Of a DNA stretch of 64,000 nt, positions 62,984-64,000 are shown in pieces. Under the pieces are notes generated by a model. It saw only the letters and a list, made by a program, of their open reading frames with translations. It ran no database searches and was not told where the DNA came from. The DNA comes from Planctomycetia bacterium (GTDB lineage Bacteria > Planctomycetota > Planctomycetia > Pirellulales > UBA1268), in the NCBI GenBank assembly GCA_026401035.1, contig JAPLNR010000064.1, forward strand, positions 1 to 64,000, in the 5' to 3' direction. Each line of letters starts with the position of its first letter. The stretch's first letter is position 1. The translations under genes were made by a program, and so were the position numbers.

Positions 62984-63850
62984 ATGAGCCGAATCGTCAG
63001 GGTTGGGCTCGTGCAGTCGGCGTGCACTCCGTCGCGGGAGGCGAATGTCGCGCAGGCGCTCGACGGCATCGCCGCGGCGGCACGGGGCGGCGCGGAGGTC
63101 GTTTGCCTGCAGGAGCTCTTCGCCGGCGAATATCCCTGCCAGAGCGAGGATCACGAGCAGTTTGGTGCCGCCGAGGCGGTGCCGGGGCCGCTCACGGAGC
63201 GACTCGCCCAGGCCGCGCGGCAGCACGGCGTGGTGCTCGTGGGGAGCGTGTTCGAACGCCGCACGGCGGGGCTCTTCCACAATACGGCCGTGGTGTTCGA
63301 CGCCGACGGCTCGACGGCCGGCGTCTACCGCAAGATGCACATTCCCGACGATCCACACTATTACGAGAAGTTTTATTTCGCGCCGGGTGACACGGGCTTC
63401 ATGGCCGTGCCGACATCGCGGCTGAAAGTCGGCCCGCTCGTCTGCTGGGATCAGTGGTATCCCGAGGCGGCGCGGCTCACGGCCATGGCCGGCGCCGACG
63501 CGCTCTTCTATCCCACGGCGATCGGCTGGCTCGACGGCGAGGAGCATCTGCACCGCGAGCAGTATGAATCCTGGGACACGATGCTCAGGAGCCACGCCAT
63601 CGCCAACGGCGTGTTCGTGGTGGCGGTGAACCGCACGGGCCGCGAAGGGGAGTTGCGGTTCTGGGGCGCGAGCGTGGTCTATGCGCCCAACGGCGAGCAG
63701 CTCGTGAAGGCGGGCCATGATTCGGCCGAGTCCATCGTCGTCGAGTGCGATCTCGACCGCATCGAATGGTCGCGGACGCGGTGGCCGTTTTTTCGCGACC
63801 GCCGCATCGACGCCTACGGCGCTCTGCTGAAACGCTGGGGCAACGCATGA
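62984..63850 (+). CDS. aguB: N-carbamoylputrescine amidase
   Basis: 288 aa nitrilase-family enzyme, converts N-carbamoylputrescine to putrescine, CO2 and ammonia. Glu44, Lys117 and Cys154 (GPLVCWDQWYPE) form the catalytic triad; the Y-Y-E-K-F region is typical of AguB. The stop overlaps the aguA start (ATGA). Together with aguA it completes agmatine to putrescine conversion. Confidence 0.93.
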   Translation: MSRIVRVGLVQSACTPSREANVAQALDGIAAAARGGAEVVCLQELFAGEYPCQSEDHEQFGAAEAVPGPLTERLAQAARQHGVVLVGSVFERRTAGLFHNTAVVFDADGSTAGVYRKMHIPDDPHYYEKFYFAPGDTGFMAVPTSRLKVGPLVCWDQWYPEAARLTAMAGADALFYPTAIGWLDGEEHLHREQYESWDTMLRSHAIANGVFVVAVNRTGREGELRFWGASVVYAPNGEQLVKAGHDSAESIVVECDLDRIEWSRTRWPFFRDRRIDAYGALLKRWGNA

Positions 63851-64000
63851 CCACTCCCGACGGTGCCGCCGCGCTTGGCTACCGGCTCGCGGCCGAATGG
63901 GAGCCGCATGCGGCCACCTGGCTTGCCTGGCCGCATCGCCAGGCGACCTGGCTCGGCGACTTCGCCGAGATCCCGCCGGTGTTCGAGAAGATCGCGCGGC
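63847..64000 (+). CDS. aguA: Agmatine deiminase, 5' part
   Basis: The first 51 codons, cut by the window end: MTTPDGAAALGYRLAAEWEP then HAATWLAWPHRQATWLGDF, the N-terminal part of the AguA/PAD fold (P/A-E-W-E-P-H-x-A-T-W-L-A-W-P). Catalyses agmatine to N-carbamoylputrescine. ATG overlaps the aguB stop (ATGA), so the two are coupled. Confidence 0.9.
   Translation, partial: MTTPDGAAALGYRLAAEWEPHAATWLAWPHRQATWLGDFAEIPPVFEKIAR

Noticed and set aside
1-64000. CRISPR array or prophage
   Set aside because: No regularly spaced direct repeats, cas genes or phage structural genes were seen; the only integrase traces are the remnants near tRNA-Arg.

Overview
The window is 64 kb of GC-rich chromosomal DNA that looks like a member of the Planctomycetota, probably the Pirellulales group. 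The evidence is the gene content: a DUF1559 pseudopilin with an N-methylation motif and an H-x9-DG C-terminus, a Tat-exported Gfo/Idh/MocA oxidoreductase, secreted HEAT, LRR and gluzincin proteins, a UbiD decarboxylase, a topoisomerase VI A subunit, many lineage-type proteins of unknown function, and short palindromic repeats between genes. No rRNA, CRISPR array, intact transposase or replication origin was seen. The assignment is inference from protein content; no database was searched.

Layout. 0-7.4 kb: minus-strand cluster tyrA, purL, purQ with overlapping ends, then a lipoprotein and a SAF-domain (CpaB-like) protein. 7.4-18.7 kb: a lone type II secretion F-domain protein, HEAT and membrane proteins, an SLC13 transporter coupled to a MEKHLA/PAS protein, beta-carbonic anhydrase, the DUF1559 pseudopilin, a methyltransferase, a secreted gluzincin and an HDAC-family deacetylase. 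18.7-22.7 kb: an accessory, decayed stretch with an orphan integrase-arm-like protein, a coiled-coil exported protein, a YceI remnant, a broken serine recombinase, a DUF433/DUF5615 toxin-antitoxin pair and an integrase C-terminal remnant that abuts the 3' end of tRNA-Arg(CCG). 22.7-30.9 kb: glycosyltransferase, lipoate-ligase-like, HEAT, ferritin-like, AroE-like, TPR and FecR-like proteins. 31-36.4 kb: hpf, PTS EIIA, HPr, EI, RNase E/G and rplU, a regulatory rather than sugar-transport PTS. 36.4-43.2 kb: UbiD, OsmC (with a 26-bp-arm inverted repeat between them), RarA, tRNA-His, an LRR protein and the Gfo/Idh/MocA enzyme. 43.4-47.9 kb: a PspA-family protein, an AAA+ ATPase and a 101-aa partner in tandem, convergent with topoisomerase VI subunit A. 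48-64 kb: DegT aminotransferase, Tex, infA, prfB (with the classic +1 programmed frameshift), dprA, ferredoxin, lysA, a secreted protein, an M50 protease, a gluzincin with a LecA-like tail, glyA, aguB and the start of aguA.

The most interesting items are the PspA + AAA+ + small-protein cassette, which has the layout of an ESCRT-III/Vps4-like membrane-remodelling unit; the bacterial topoisomerase VI A gene without its B partner nearby; the AroE-like protein with a replaced catalytic lysine; the decayed integrative element at tRNA-Arg; and two families of intergenic inverted repeats.
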